Shown: positions 1 to 7,797, counted from the first letter of the stretch. The stretch is 36,531 bases of DNA from Gulosibacter macacae (GCF_003865375.1 NZ_RQVS01000016.1:1-36531); one strand, 5' to 3'. The notes: generated by a model from the sequence alone, not told the origin. Translations and numbers: made by a program.

Positions 1-17
1 TTTATGGCCGGTAACCC
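1..17. repeat. Left copy of a 17-bp inverted repeat shared by both window ends
   Basis: The first 17 bases, TTTATGGCCGGTAACCC, are the exact reverse complement of positions 36497-36513. The repeat begins at base 1 and may extend beyond the window. Two exact inverted copies at the two extremes suggest a dispersed repeat at which an assembly contig ended. No open reading frame or tRNA overlaps it. Confidence 0.6.
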
Positions 18-39
18 CCAATTGCGGAGCGCGATCAGC

Positions 40-195
40 GGAGGATGCGGGATTCGAACCCCCGCGAAGCACCGGTTCGCGGCCCCCTGGCCCAACGCAG
101 CCATCTCTAGAACTCAGCGGAGGATAGGGGATTCGAATCCCCACGAAGCACCGCTTCGTGGCCCCCGGCCCAACGCCACCATCTCAAGTACTCAG
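40..195 (-). repeat. Two tandem copies of a tRNA-Ser 3'-half unit (about 79 bp each)
   Basis: Copies start at 40 and 119, and the same start motif recurs at 197 as the true 3' end of tRNA-Ser. On the minus strand each unit has a short stretch matching the 3' side of the anticodon arm (GCGTTGGG), a strong hairpin, an intact T arm (GGTTCGAATCC or GATTCGAATCC) and the acceptor 3' strand ending CCTCC. No 5' half is present, so these are not functional tRNAs. The hairpin stems are CCGCGAA/TTCGCGG in copy 1 and CCACGAAGC/GCTTCGTGG in copy 2. One pair differs as G-C versus A-T, a compensatory change that suggests the fold is kept. The units lie directly downstream of tRNA-Ser and could be its transcribed trailer, or scars of integration at the tRNA 3' end. 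Confidence 0.8.
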
Positions 196-280
196 CGGAG
201 GATGCGGGATTCGAACCCGCGAGGGCTTGCACCCAACACGCTTTCCAAGCGTGCGCCATAGGCCACTAGGCGAATCCTCC
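196..280 (-). tRNA. tRNA-Ser(GGA)
   Basis: On the minus strand the gene begins GGAGGATTCG at 280 and its acceptor pairs with ATCCTCC (203-197), with discriminator G at 196. The anticodon loop TTGGAAA gives anticodon GGA, reading UCC/UCU serine codons. A long variable arm (GGG..CCC), typical of serine tRNAs, precedes the T arm GCGGGTTCGAATCCCGC. CCA is not encoded. Two partial 3'-half copies follow immediately downstream. Confidence 0.96.
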
Positions 281-348
281 AGGCACCGCAATTGCTCGCG
301 GCACGAATAGCAAGCATACCGGCATTCAGGCCGGATGCACGCCCCAAG

Positions 349-1146
349 CTATGCGTTGCGACGGCGCACGAAGAACGTGCCGCCAACAAGCACGAGCGCC
401 AGTCCCGCAGCGAGCAGGCCCGATGCATCCTCAGCACCGGTCGCAGCCAGGCTCGGTGCGTTCGGCTTTGACGCACTCGGCGTCGGCTCGTCCGGGCTTA
501 CTGAAGTCGTGTCGAGACTGCCGGCCGGCGTCGAACTGCGGGGTGATTCGGGCGTCGACGGTACGCGGCCCGGCTCAGCGGGCACGATGCCGGGAGCCTC
601 GGGCGCCACGACCGGCGGAGTGACGACCTCGCTCGGTGACGGTTCGATGATGGGCGTGCCGGGCGTTGTCGTGTCGATCGGATCGCCGTCGCCAGTGCCA
701 TCCTCGGTGCCGTCGCCAGAGCCGTCGCCAGTGCCCGTGCCGTCGCCAGTGCCAGTGCCCTCAGTCGGGTCCGTCACCGGGCTACCCGTGCCATCCGTCG
801 GCGGATCACCGGGTACGGGATTACCGACGATCGGCTCACCGGTATCGGGCAGATCATCCGCGGGCTGCGTCGGGTTGACCGGCTCGAGCGTCGTACCGGT
901 ACCACCGACTCCGCGAGTGGAGTCCCCGGTCGCGAGCCCCGTTCCGGGCGCGGGCGCGACGGGCGGCTGCTCGACAGCCGGCCCAGCGGGCTGCTCGACG
1001 GGCTGCTCGACCGGCGCCGGGTCGGTGACCGGCGCATCCGCGCCAACTTCGGTCGCAAACGAAGGAACTGCGGTTGCAAACACGAGCGCCCCGGAACCAG
1101 CGAGCGCGACGAGCGCTCCGGCACCGCGTTTGATGCTTCCGCGCAT
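349..1146 (-). CDS. Sortase-anchored low-complexity surface protein (LAATG)
   Basis: Predicted cell-wall protein of 265 residues. The ATG at 1146 is chosen because GAGGGG lies about 7 bases upstream; a TTG 18 bases further up has none. An N-terminal signal peptide (basic MRGSIKR, hydrophobic stretch, cleavage near SFATEV) is followed by a Pro/Thr/Gly/Asp-rich region with GTGTGDGT-type tandem repeats. The C-terminal sorting signal is LAATG (about residues 233-237), a hydrophobic helix and RRRNA. LAXTG signals are typical substrates of actinobacterial class E sortases. A canonical LPDTG also occurs internally near residue 99. There is no recognisable globular domain, so it is likely a stalk or spacer. 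No sortase gene is in the window. Confidence 0.85.
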   Translation of the reverse strand: MRGSIKRGAGALVALAGSGALVFATAVPSFATEVGADAPVTDPAPVEQPVEQPAGPAVEQPPVAPAPGTGLATGDSTRGVGGTGTTLEPVNPTQPADDLPDTGEPIVGNPVPGDPPTDGTGSPVTDPTEGTGTGDGTGTGDGSGDGTEDGTGDGDPIDTTTPGTPIIEPSPSEVVTPPVVAPEAPGIVPAEPGRVPSTPESPRSSTPAGSLDTTSVSPDEPTPSASKPNAPSLAATGAEDASGLLAAGLALVLVGGTFFVRRRNA

Positions 1147-1294
1147 CCTGGCCCCCTCAGGCAAATCAAGCTGTGATTACGTGCGAAACTACGTCTCCGA
1201 AGCGTATCGCTTTGGCTACGATTTCGAAACGATCTTGAGGATGAGTTCGCCCGAGTTTCACTCGAACGCTCCCCCAACCAACTCGCAGCAGGCC

Positions 1295-1624
1295 CTAGCC
1301 GTGACGAATGATCGTCGTATTTCGTCCGAGTCGCTGCCGCGGGTTCCGCGAATTATCGCCCTGGATGCGTGACCGCTCAGTACCCTTCACCGAGCCCGCC
1401 GGCCGGTCGAAGCCCTGCACCTCAGCGATATCGCTCGAGGTCTTGCGCTCATATTCGAAGCGCTTATCGGTGTTGCGATAGCGCAGGTAGATGAGCGTGT
1501 AGAAACCGATGCCGGCGGCCGGTCCCATGGCAAGCAGAAACAGAATGCCGTCGGAGTTGCTGCTGCTTGCCGCGAGCACGCTGGTCGCCTGCGTCGCCAT
1601 TTCACTGACCATGAGAGCAAACAT
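1295..1624 (-). CDS. Small single-pass membrane protein, third gene of the SPFH/zinc-ribbon operon
   Basis: This 109-residue protein has one clear hydrophobic segment (about residues 26-48, GILFLLAMGP...LIYLRY) followed by a charged cytoplasmic-type tail (RNTDKRFEYERKTSSDI). Its start lies 9 bases after the stop of the zinc-ribbon gene, with a strong AGGAGG ribosome binding site, so it is almost certainly co-transcribed and co-translated with it. I do not recognise a named family. By position it could be the small membrane partner of the SPFH module. The last 30 residues are basic and low in conservation cues. Confidence 0.75.
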   Translation of the reverse strand: MFALMVSEMATQATSVLAASSSNSDGILFLLAMGPAAGIGFYTLIYLRYRNTDKRFEYERKTSSDIAEVQGFDRPAGSVKGTERSRIQGDNSRNPRQRLGRNTTIIRHG

Positions 1625-1633
1625 GTCGACCTC

Positions 1634-3058
1634 CTATGAAATCGCGAGCCAGGCGAGCGTGCCGCCGATGATGGTGCCGACGATGCCGATCACGGTCGAG
1701 ATGCCAATGAGTCGGCCCTGCCGCACCGGCACGCTGCCCATGGTGGTGCCCGTGCGACCGTTCACGGCCACATAGTGGGTGAGTCCGGCTCCCGAACCCT
1801 TCGTTTGGTAGTAGCTGTAGAGCCACACCGGAACGTAGAGCGAGACCCAGCGTGTGCCCTGTAATTGCAGCGTCTCGGTCTCCCAGCGCACTCCGCGGTT
1901 GTATTGCGTCGTGAGCTCGTTTGCCCGGTTGCGGCCGATTGAAAGCACTCGCTCGCTCGCATCCCCACCCATGTGGTCAACTTCGCGGTCGCGACGCTCT
2001 GAGGTGTAGCCACGCAGGTAGTTCGCGTTGTAGGCGACCGCCTCTTTCACATCGAACGGCAAGATCGCGTTGATGATGTTGTTCGTGTTCTTGCTCGTGT
2101 CTTGATCGGCTCGTGCGCCCGACGATTCGATCATGATGTCGTCGACGTGCAGATCGAACGCGCGCCCGAGGTGGAAGACATCGGCGTCGTAGAGCTGCAC
2201 CTGGCGGTCGCCGCGCTTGACCATGTACGAGCGCCGCAAGATTTCGCCGTGGCCCTCATAGGTGACATGCGCATTCGCATCGATGGTGACGAACGGCAGG
2301 TAGACGCCGACGACCTCGGTCGGTGCGAACTCTTTCACGAAGGTGGGATGCGCAAAAAAGCGCCGCTTCTTCACGAACTCATCGATGCTCGCGATGGCCT
2401 GCTCGCGCGGCACCTTGAACGGCAAGAGGCCATCGGGCACCGCACCGTTCGGGATCTGCGTGTTCACCGAGAGCGTCTGTCGGCACCAGTGGCATCGCGA
2501 TTGCAGCGCTTCAGCGGTGTTCACGATCACTTCAGAACCGCAAGCCTGGCATTTGAGCGTGAGCACATCCTTGGTTGATTCTTGGATGTTGCCCGCGCCC
2601 GACGCGATGGTCGTACCGCGCAATTGCGAGATATCGGTGTCGAGTCCGAACTGCTGTTCGAGCGAAGCTTCGTTCCACTCGTGGCGACAGAAGTGACAGA
2701 CGAGCATCCCGCTGCCGACGCGTAGCGACACTTCCGTCGAACCGCATCGCGGACACTTGTTCAGGCCATCGCTGCGACCCGACGAGGTGTCGATGATGTT
2801 GATATCGGGGCCAGACTGGCCCGGAAATTGCCCGGGCGCCTGCTGCTGCGGCGTGCTTCCGGGGGCCGGCGGCGGCGCCTGGGGAATTGTGTACGAATCC
2901 CCAGGCACGGCCGGTGGCTGATAGTCGGGCGGCGTGCCCTGACCGGTCGCCTGATCCACCCAGTCCTGCGCACTCTTCGGCAGATTGGAGCGGAACTGAC
3001 GATAGGCCTCCGAGTCCTGCCAATCGCCGAGGCCGAACGGCAGCTTGCCGTTACTCAT
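1634..3058 (-). CDS. Double zinc-ribbon (TFIIB-type) membrane-anchored protein, YdjG-like
   Basis: Starting at ATG 3058, preceded by AAAGGAG (the in-frame GTG at 3064 would overlap that site), the protein has 474 residues. After a Pro/Gln-rich N-terminus there are two CxxC pairs forming a first ribbon (C102-C105, C121-C124) and a second (C170-C173, C189-C192). A long mixed alpha/beta region follows, then one C-terminal transmembrane helix (about 450-473). This layout resembles Bacillus subtilis YdjG-type proteins encoded beside the SPFH protein YdjI and the PspA homologue YdjF. Here it follows the SPFH gene by 33 bases. The zinc ribbons probably mediate protein contacts and not DNA binding, because the protein is membrane-anchored. 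The operon contains no PspA gene. Confidence 0.8.
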   Translation of the reverse strand: MSNGKLPFGLGDWQDSEAYRQFRSNLPKSAQDWVDQATGQGTPPDYQPPAVPGDSYTIPQAPPPAPGSTPQQQAPGQFPGQSGPDINIIDTSSGRSDGLNKCPRCGSTEVSLRVGSGMLVCHFCRHEWNEASLEQQFGLDTDISQLRGTTIASGAGNIQESTKDVLTLKCQACGSEVIVNTAEALQSRCHWCRQTLSVNTQIPNGAVPDGLLPFKVPREQAIASIDEFVKKRRFFAHPTFVKEFAPTEVVGVYLPFVTIDANAHVTYEGHGEILRRSYMVKRGDRQVQLYDADVFHLGRAFDLHVDDIMIESSGARADQDTSKNTNNIINAILPFDVKEAVAYNANYLRGYTSERRDREVDHMGGDASERVLSIGRNRANELTTQYNRGVRWETETLQLQGTRWVSLYVPVWLYSYYQTKGSGAGLTHYVAVNGRTGTTMGSVPVRQGRLIGISTVIGIVGTIIGGTLAWLAIS

Positions 3059-3091
3059 CGGCACTCCTTTCGTGGCAGCAACACGGATGCA

Positions 3092-4354
3092 TTACTCGAG
3101 GCCGAGTGCGCGGCGCTTGGCGGCCTCGTAGTCGTCTTCGGTAATGAGGCCCTGGTCGAGCATCTCCTTGAACTTCGCAAGCTGCGCCACCGGGTCGGCG
3201 GGTGCCGGAGCGGCAGGCTGCGCCTGCTGCGGCGGCATACCCTGCTGGGGCGCGCCCTGCTGCTGCCACTGCTGCGGAGGCTGCTGCTGACCCTGCTGGA
3301 ACGGGTTTTGGTAGGGCGCCTGCTGGCCGCTCTGCTGGAAGTTGACCGCGGCGCCGGCCGCGTTCATCCCCATACCCATCATGGCGATATCGGCACCGCC
3401 ACCGTTCTGACCGGCAGCTTCGAAGCCACGCGCCATCGACTGCTGCAGGAAGGACTGCCCGCGGCTACCCGAGAGCGCATCGGCCTTCTGGGCGTCGGCG
3501 AGAAGTGCGCGGGTGGTCTCGTCGTATTCGATCGATTGGATGGCCACCGACTGAATGATCAGACCGCGCTGCGAGGCCCACTGATAGCCCTGCTCGACCG
3601 CTGCCGAGAGCGATTGCGCAAAGCCGAGTGAGTCACCCTGGATGCGGGCCATGCGGTTGCCCTTGTTCGGGTCGTTCGTGTAGTTCGAGAATGCCGGGGC
3701 GAGCGACGACACCACCTCGTTGAAGAGCTGGGTTGCGGCGTCGTTGTCGAAGTCGCTGAAGTCGAAGACGCGAGCGTCGGCGCTGAGGTAGGTGAGCGGC
3801 ACGAACTGCTTCGCGAACAGGATGGGGTCAATGATGCGCAGCGTGTAGGTACCGCGGGTGATCGCACCGACCTGGGCGCCGAGGTAGGCGTCATCCCAGT
3901 AGATTTCGGACTGCGTGCCGAAGCGGTTGTTCGGGATTTCCTTGAGGTTGACGTAGAACGCCAGCTGCTGCGAGCCGGGGCGGCCACCGTACTTGAAGCG
4001 CTCCCACGACTGCGTGATCGTCGAGGCGACGAAGCCGCCACCGGTGAAGATCGACTGCGAGTTAACGTCATCGGCGCTGTAGGTGTAGCCACCGGGCTGT
4101 GCGATGAAGCCGGTGATCTGGCCATCTTGCACGGTGAGGAGGCCATAGCCCTCGGGCACGACGATCTTCGAACCGTTCGTGATGATGTTTTCGCTGCCGC
4201 GCACGTTCGAGCCGCGGCCACGGTTCTGACCGCTCTGCACCGCGGGGAAGATTGCCGCGGTGGGCGCGAGTCCTGCCGGTGGTTCGAGGAAGTCGACCCA
4301 CTGGTCGGCGAACATGCCGCCGATTGCGCCTGCGAATGCCTGGATGAAGCCCAT
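3092..4354 (-). CDS. SPFH-domain protein with C-terminal SHOCT motif, YdjI-like
   Basis: This 420-residue protein starts at ATG 4354 with GGAAGGG upstream. It begins MGFIQAFAGAIGG and carries an SPFH/band-7-like domain through about residue 300 (virion-core/YdjI subfamily), including IVVPEGYGLLTVQDGQI and an SVAIQSIEYDE segment. A Gln/Pro-rich linker (about 340-385) joins it to a 34-residue SHOCT-type module (DPVAQLAKFKEMLDQGLITEDDYEAAKRRALGL). SPFH proteins form membrane-associated oligomeric scaffolds, and SHOCT motifs often act in oligomerisation. It is the first gene of a three-gene operon with a zinc-ribbon membrane protein and a small membrane protein, which suggests a membrane-stress or membrane-microdomain complex. 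The family call is firm; the process is inferred. Confidence 0.85.
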   Translation of the reverse strand: MGFIQAFAGAIGGMFADQWVDFLEPPAGLAPTAAIFPAVQSGQNRGRGSNVRGSENIITNGSKIVVPEGYGLLTVQDGQITGFIAQPGGYTYSADDVNSQSIFTGGGFVASTITQSWERFKYGGRPGSQQLAFYVNLKEIPNNRFGTQSEIYWDDAYLGAQVGAITRGTYTLRIIDPILFAKQFVPLTYLSADARVFDFSDFDNDAATQLFNEVVSSLAPAFSNYTNDPNKGNRMARIQGDSLGFAQSLSAAVEQGYQWASQRGLIIQSVAIQSIEYDETTRALLADAQKADALSGSRGQSFLQQSMARGFEAAGQNGGGADIAMMGMGMNAAGAAVNFQQSGQQAPYQNPFQQGQQQPPQQWQQQGAPQQGMPPQQAQPAAPAPADPVAQLAKFKEMLDQGLITEDDYEAAKRRALGLE

Positions 4355-4464
4355 GACTGCCCTTCCGTAGTGCGCGATCCTGCATCGCGCGGGAGTAGAT
4401 CGACTACGTCGCTTTCATCCTAGGGATGCGAAGCCTCTGGTTTGCCGTGTGGCCGGGAGAATAG

Positions 4465-4499
4465 TTCGCGGGTCGGATGCAGTGCATCCGACCCGCGAA
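4465..4499 (-). terminator. Perfect 17-bp stem hairpin after the LAETG gene
   Basis: TTCGCGGGTCGGATGCA and its exact complement are separated by one base, so the real loop is a few bases wide. It lies just downstream of the surface-protein stop at 4516 on the minus strand and before the SPFH gene promoter region. No long T run follows, so it may act as an mRNA 3' stabiliser or a weak terminator. Confidence 0.6.
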
Positions 4500-4515
4500 T
4501 CTAGGAGTTGAGTGA

Positions 4516-5613
4516 CTACGCCTCGAAGCGACGGCGGACGACCATGAGGCCGGCACCGGCTGCCACGAGCACGAGGCCCGCGCCGAGCGCGATCATTGCG
4601 GTCGAGTCGTCGAGACCGGTCTCGGCGAGCTTGTTCGAGTTGTCAGCCGTGGGCGCCTTGCTCGGAGCCGGCGCAGCCGGGGCGGGCGCGTTGTTCGACG
4701 CGGGCACCTCGGTCGGCGGGGTGGTGACCTCACCGACGGTGAAGGCGGTGAGCGCGGTGACGGTCTGGTCACCCTCGACCTGGGTGACGCGCAGCTGGTA
4801 CTCGCCTTCCACACCGAAGTCGGCAGGTGCGCCGTTGAGCGTCATGACGACGCGGCCGGTGGCGACGCCCTCAGCGCCAGCAACCTGGGTGACACCCTCG
4901 GCAGCCGGGATGGTGACCCAACCCTCGCCCGGGATGAACAGCTCAAGAGTGAAAGCCACGTTCGGGAGGAGGCCGGTGGCAGCCCAGTTCACGCCGTCAA
5001 CGGTCTCGGCGAGGGTGTAGCTCGGCTTGTCGGTTGCGATCGCCGGGGCAGCGTCGACAACGGCGTCGTCCTCGGTCGGAGCCTCTTCGACGGGTTCCTC
5101 GGCGGGAACCTCTTCAACCGGCTCTTCCGGAGTCGGCTCCTCAACGGGCTCTTCAACCGGCTCTTCAACCGGGGCTGGTTCTTCAGCGGGGCACTCGCCC
5201 GCGGCACCGAGCTCGACGACCACCTGAGCCGCACTCGGTGAGTCGTCGTTGTCATCAACCTCGTAGAGGTTGAAGGTAAGCGGGTACGGGGTGGTGGCAG
5301 CGGAAAGGTCATAGGCGATATCGAACGTTGCCTTGTACGTGCCCTCTGCATCGGTAGTGAGACCCTCACCAAAACCGAAACCGGCCGCATCGCCACCGCC
5401 ATAGGTGACGCCGAAGGTGTATCCGGTATTGGGCTTGAGCCCAGTTACCGTGAAGCTCACCGTGCCCGAGTCAACGCAATACGCGTCGTCTGCGGTGCCG
5501 ACGGCGGTGGCAAGAGCGGCGGGTGCGGCGACGAGGCCGACACCGGCAAGCGTGCCAAAGGAAAGAGCGGACGCGGTCAGCACGGCGGCTGCGCGGCGGC
5601 GGAAGGTAGTCAT
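4516..5613 (-). CDS. Sortase-anchored surface protein (LAETG) with acidic Pro-Glu linker
   Basis: This 365-residue exported protein has a signal peptide at residues 1-36 (MTTFRRRAAAVLTASALS... ALATA). A beta-rich N-terminal domain (about 37-140) includes a Cys46/Cys141 pair that could form a disulfide. A Pro-Glu repeat (about 143-182, EEPVEE units) links it to a second beta-sandwich-like domain (about 193-295), followed by an Ala/Pro linker, LAETG at 329-333, a hydrophobic helix and RRRFEA. It is probably cross-linked to peptidoglycan by a class E-type sortase. Function is unknown; the two domains look like immunoglobulin-like modules. A separate hairpin follows the stop, so it is likely monocistronic. 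Confidence 0.88.
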   Translation of the reverse strand: MTTFRRRAAAVLTASALSFGTLAGVGLVAAPAALATAVGTADDAYCVDSGTVSFTVTGLKPNTGYTFGVTYGGGDAAGFGFGEGLTTDAEGTYKATFDIAYDLSAATTPYPLTFNLYEVDDNDDSPSAAQVVVELGAAGECPAEEPAPVEEPVEEPVEEPTPEEPVEEVPAEEPVEEAPTEDDAVVDAAPAIATDKPSYTLAETVDGVNWAATGLLPNVAFTLELFIPGEGWVTIPAAEGVTQVAGAEGVATGRVVMTLNGAPADFGVEGEYQLRVTQVEGDQTVTALTAFTVGEVTTPPTEVPASNNAPAPAAPAPSKAPTADNSNKLAETGLDDSTAMIALGAGLVLVAAGAGLMVVRRRFEA

Positions 5614-5669
5614 GTAGGTAATCCCCTATTAATGTAAGCGATTCACATAAGCAATTGAAGCTCCCCGCC

Positions 5670-5698
5670 AATATACGTTCAATCTGGACGTTCCCCAA
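5670..5698 (-). promoter_or_regulatory. Possible promoter of the LAETG surface-protein gene
   Basis: On the minus strand TTGGGG (5698-5693) and TATATT (5675-5670) are 17 bp apart, in an unusually AT-rich stretch 57 bp upstream of the start codon. The -10 box is good and the -35 box only partial. Confidence 0.35.
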
Positions 5699-5779
5699 GA
5701 GATTTCCAACAGTCTCATCACAAGTCATACCCGAGTTGCAGACGCACGTTTCCGGCAGTTGCATGCATCCGGAAAATGC

Positions 5780-5815
5780 AGAAACGGGCCGGAACCGCAG
5801 TTCCGACCCGTTTCT
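5780..5815 (-). terminator. Rho-independent-type terminator after rplL
   Basis: AGAAACGGG and CCCGTTTCT flank an inner GGAAC/GTTCC stem, giving a long hairpin 36 bp beyond the rplL stop. The A-rich and T-rich ends of the stem make it usable in both directions. Confidence 0.75.
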
Positions 5816-5850
5816 AAGTGCGATGCGAACGTCGCCTCAGTAGTGAACTA

Positions 5851-6240
5851 CTACTTGAGGGTGACGGTGGCGCCAGCGGCCTCGAGGGCCTCCTTCGCCT
5901 TGTCCGCGGTCTCCTTGTTGACGCCCTCAAGGACAGCCTTGGGTGCACCGTCAACGAGCGCCTTGGCCTCGCCGAGGCCGAGCGACGTGAGGCCACGGAC
6001 CTCCTTGATGACCTGGATCTTCTTGTCGCCAGCAGCCTCGAGGATGACGTCGAATTCCGACTGCTCCTCAGCGGCCTCAGCGGCGCCACCAGCAGCCGGG
6101 GCACCGGCAGCAGCAACGGCGACCGGGGCAGCAGCGGTGACCTCGAAGGTCTCCTCGAAGAGCTTCACGAAGTCGCTGAGCTCGATGAGGGTGAGTTCCT
6201 TGAACTGCTCGATGAGCTCTTCAGCGGTGAGCTTTGCCAT
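5851..6240 (-). CDS. rplL: 50S ribosomal protein L7/L12
   Basis: This 129-residue protein forms dimers on the L10 stalk base and recruits translation GTPases. The N-terminal dimerisation helix ([21 protein letters not shown]), an Ala/Gly-rich hinge (about 35-58) and the conserved C-terminal domain (EKSEFDV-like [23 protein letters not shown], then [14 protein letters not shown]) are all complete. It lies 45 bp after rplJ and shares its transcript. A terminator follows; rpoB and rpoC, often next in bacteria, are not here, and a surface-protein gene comes next instead. Confidence 0.99.
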   Translation of the reverse strand: MAKLTAEELIEQFKELTLIELSDFVKLFEETFEVTAAAPVAVAAAGAPAAGGAAEAAEEQSEFDVILEAAGDKKIQVIKEVRGLTSLGLGEAKALVDGAPKAVLEGVNKETADKAKEALEAAGATVTLK

Positions 6241-6285
6241 GTTGTTTCTCCTTAGATGATTTTCTGCCGCGGGGTCCGGGACGGA

Positions 6286-6801
6286 CTAGTTCGCGGACTC
6301 CTGCTTCTCGCGCAGCGCGTCGACGGTACGAACCGCCTTCGACGCAGGCGCGGTGAACATGTATGCGGCACCGAACAGCGAGGCCTTGAACGCGCCGGCA
6401 AGCTTGCCGAGGAGCGTTTCGCGGGACTCGAGGTCGGCGAGCTTGTTGACCTCTTCCGGGGTGAGCGGCTTGCCATCGAAGTAGCCGCCCGTGATCACCA
6501 GGAGAGGGTTGTCCTTGGCAAAGGCACGCAGCGCCTTGGCCGAGTCGACCACCTCGCCGGTCACGAACGCGATAGCGGTCGGACCAACGAACTTGTCGTC
6601 AAGACCTTCGATTCCGGCCTGGTTAGCCGCAATCTTGGCGAGGGTGTTCTTTGCCACGGCGTAGGTAGCATTCTCACCGAGCGAACGGCGCAGCTCCTTG
6701 AGCTGTGCCACGGTGAGACCGCGGTACTCAGTCAGCACGATCGCGTTCGAGCCACGGAACTGCTCCGCGAGCTCGGCGATGGTTGCTTCCTTGGTCGCCA
6801 T
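6286..6801 (-). CDS. rplJ: 50S ribosomal protein L10
   Basis: This 171-residue protein anchors L7/L12 dimers to 23S rRNA. It has the N-terminal rRNA-binding part ([39 protein letters not shown]) and the C-terminal helix that binds L7/L12 (ALREKQES). The ATG at 6801 has GAGGAG 6-10 bases upstream. The leader of about 230 bases contains an intrinsic terminator at 6916-6887, consistent with attenuation. L10 commonly represses its own operon by binding the leader, but I cannot show the binding site here. Confidence 0.99.
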   Translation of the reverse strand: MATKEATIAELAEQFRGSNAIVLTEYRGLTVAQLKELRRSLGENATYAVAKNTLAKIAANQAGIEGLDDKFVGPTAIAFVTGEVVDSAKALRAFAKDNPLLVITGGYFDGKPLTPEEVNKLADLESRETLLGKLAGAFKASLFGAAYMFTAPASKAVRTVDALREKQESAN

Positions 6802-6886
6802 GGGTCTCCTCTCAATTCATTCGCACGCCCGCCACAGGTGTGTCGCGCGCACCGCTGGCACTGCCCCGATGGGCACCGTTGCCACG

Positions 6887-6916
6887 AAAAAACGCTCCGG
6901 CAGATGGCCGGAGCGT
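6887..6916 (-). terminator. Intrinsic terminator inside the rplJ leader (candidate attenuator)
   Basis: On the minus strand ACGCTCCGGC and GCCGGAGCGT form a 10-bp stem with a 5-base loop, followed directly by six T residues. No minus-strand gene lies between this hairpin and the divergent plus-strand nnrE start at 7084, so it would terminate transcripts that begin at the rplJ promoter. This is the arrangement of a ribosomal-protein attenuator. A second small hairpin (GCGTTT/AAACGC, 6986-7003) lies between promoter and terminator. Confidence 0.8.
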
Positions 6917-7037
6917 GGGCGCGCGTGAACGCACTAAACTCAAGTCACCTGCGCGGGCCGTGCTACGTGGCACCTTCGTACGGGATGCGTTTCGAAAAAC
7001 GCACACTCCGAACACCAGCGGTCTAAGGCTGTTGGCT

Positions 7038-7067
7038 AGCTTATGCCGAATCGGCCCCGCGGCGCAA
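7038..7067 (-). promoter_or_regulatory. Likely promoter of rplJ-rplL
   Basis: On the minus strand TTGCGC (7067-7062) and TAAGCT (7043-7038) are separated by 18 bp. Transcription would start near 7031 and give a leader of about 230 bases. The promoter sits in the divergent gap with nnrE. Confidence 0.5.
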
Positions 7068-7083
7068 GTGCCAAACTGGACTC

Positions 7084-7797
7084 ATGCGCACCGCCTACAC
7101 CGCCGCCCAGATTCGCGCCGCCGAAGCGCCGCTCCTCGCGCGCGGCGTGCCGCTCATGGTGCGCGCCTCCCAATCGCTCGCCGAGCACGTTGTGAGTCTC
7201 CTCCCAGTGCCCGCTGCGGCACGCATCCTGGTGCTCGCGGGTGCTGGTGACAATGGCGGCGACGCGCTCTTTGCCGCCGCTTCGATCGCCGACGCCGGGG
7301 CAACAGTTGCGATCGTGCCAGCGATGGGCAGGATGCACGAGGCTGCGCTCGCCGCCGCGCTCGCCTCGGGCGCCAAGGTCGTCGAGTTGCCTGAGGGTGA
7401 CGTCACCGAGGCGATCGCCGCATGCGTTCACGATTGCGAGGTCATCGTTGACGGCGTGCTCGGCATTGGTGCGGGCGGTGCTGCCGCTGGTGGGTCCCCC
7501 GCGTTGCGCGGCCGGGCCCGCGAGGTGATCGTTGCCGCCAAGCTCGCAATAGCCTCGACACCGCACCCTCGCCCGCTCGTCGTTGCCGTTGATACTCCCA
7601 GCGGCATCGACCCCGATAGCGGCGAAGTCGCCGAGCCGGATGCCGTGCTCAAGGCCGATCTCACCGTCACCTTCATCGGCATCAAGGCAGGTCTCGTGAC
7701 CGAGCCCGGCGCAAGCTTCGCGGGCAAAGTCTGGCTCGAACCGATCGGGGCGAGCCACGCCCTCCTCGGCGTAACGCCAGCGGTGACCCTGAATTAG
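7084..7797 (+). CDS. nnrE: NAD(P)H-hydrate epimerase (YjeF N-terminal domain)
   Basis: This 237-residue stand-alone YjeF_N protein interconverts R- and S-forms of damaged NAD(P)H hydrates so that the ADP/ATP-dependent dehydratase can repair them. The nucleotide-binding motif GAGDNGGDALFAA (about residues 52-65) and the catalytic-site motif AVDTPSGIDPDSG (about 175-188) are intact. The C-terminal dehydratase domain found in fused actinobacterial versions is absent and not next door. CAAACT lies 6 bp before the ATG, a possible leaderless -10 box. The gene converges on the YqaJ-type nuclease gene with a 4-bp overlap of stop codons. Confidence 0.92.
   Translation: MRTAYTAAQIRAAEAPLLARGVPLMVRASQSLAEHVVSLLPVPAAARILVLAGAGDNGGDALFAAASIADAGATVAIVPAMGRMHEAALAAALASGAKVVELPEGDVTEAIAACVHDCEVIVDGVLGIGAGGAAAGGSPALRGRAREVIVAAKLAIASTPHPRPLVVAVDTPSGIDPDSGEVAEPDAVLKADLTVTFIGIKAGLVTEPGASFAGKVWLEPIGASHALLGVTPAVTLN

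Noticed and set aside
40-196. CRISPR array made of the tandem units
   Set aside because: There are only two copies, no unique spacers of constant length and no cas genes; the sequence matches tRNA-Ser.
335-1372. 345-codon open frame on the plus strand
   Set aside because: It is antisense to the LAATG surface-protein gene. The Ser/Pro/Val-rich product mirrors that gene's repeats, and no ribosome binding site or signal is convincing.
2828-3631. 267-codon plus-strand frame spanning two genes of the SPFH operon
   Set aside because: It crosses the boundary of two real genes on the other strand, and its Arg/Leu-rich translation is typical of antisense artefacts.
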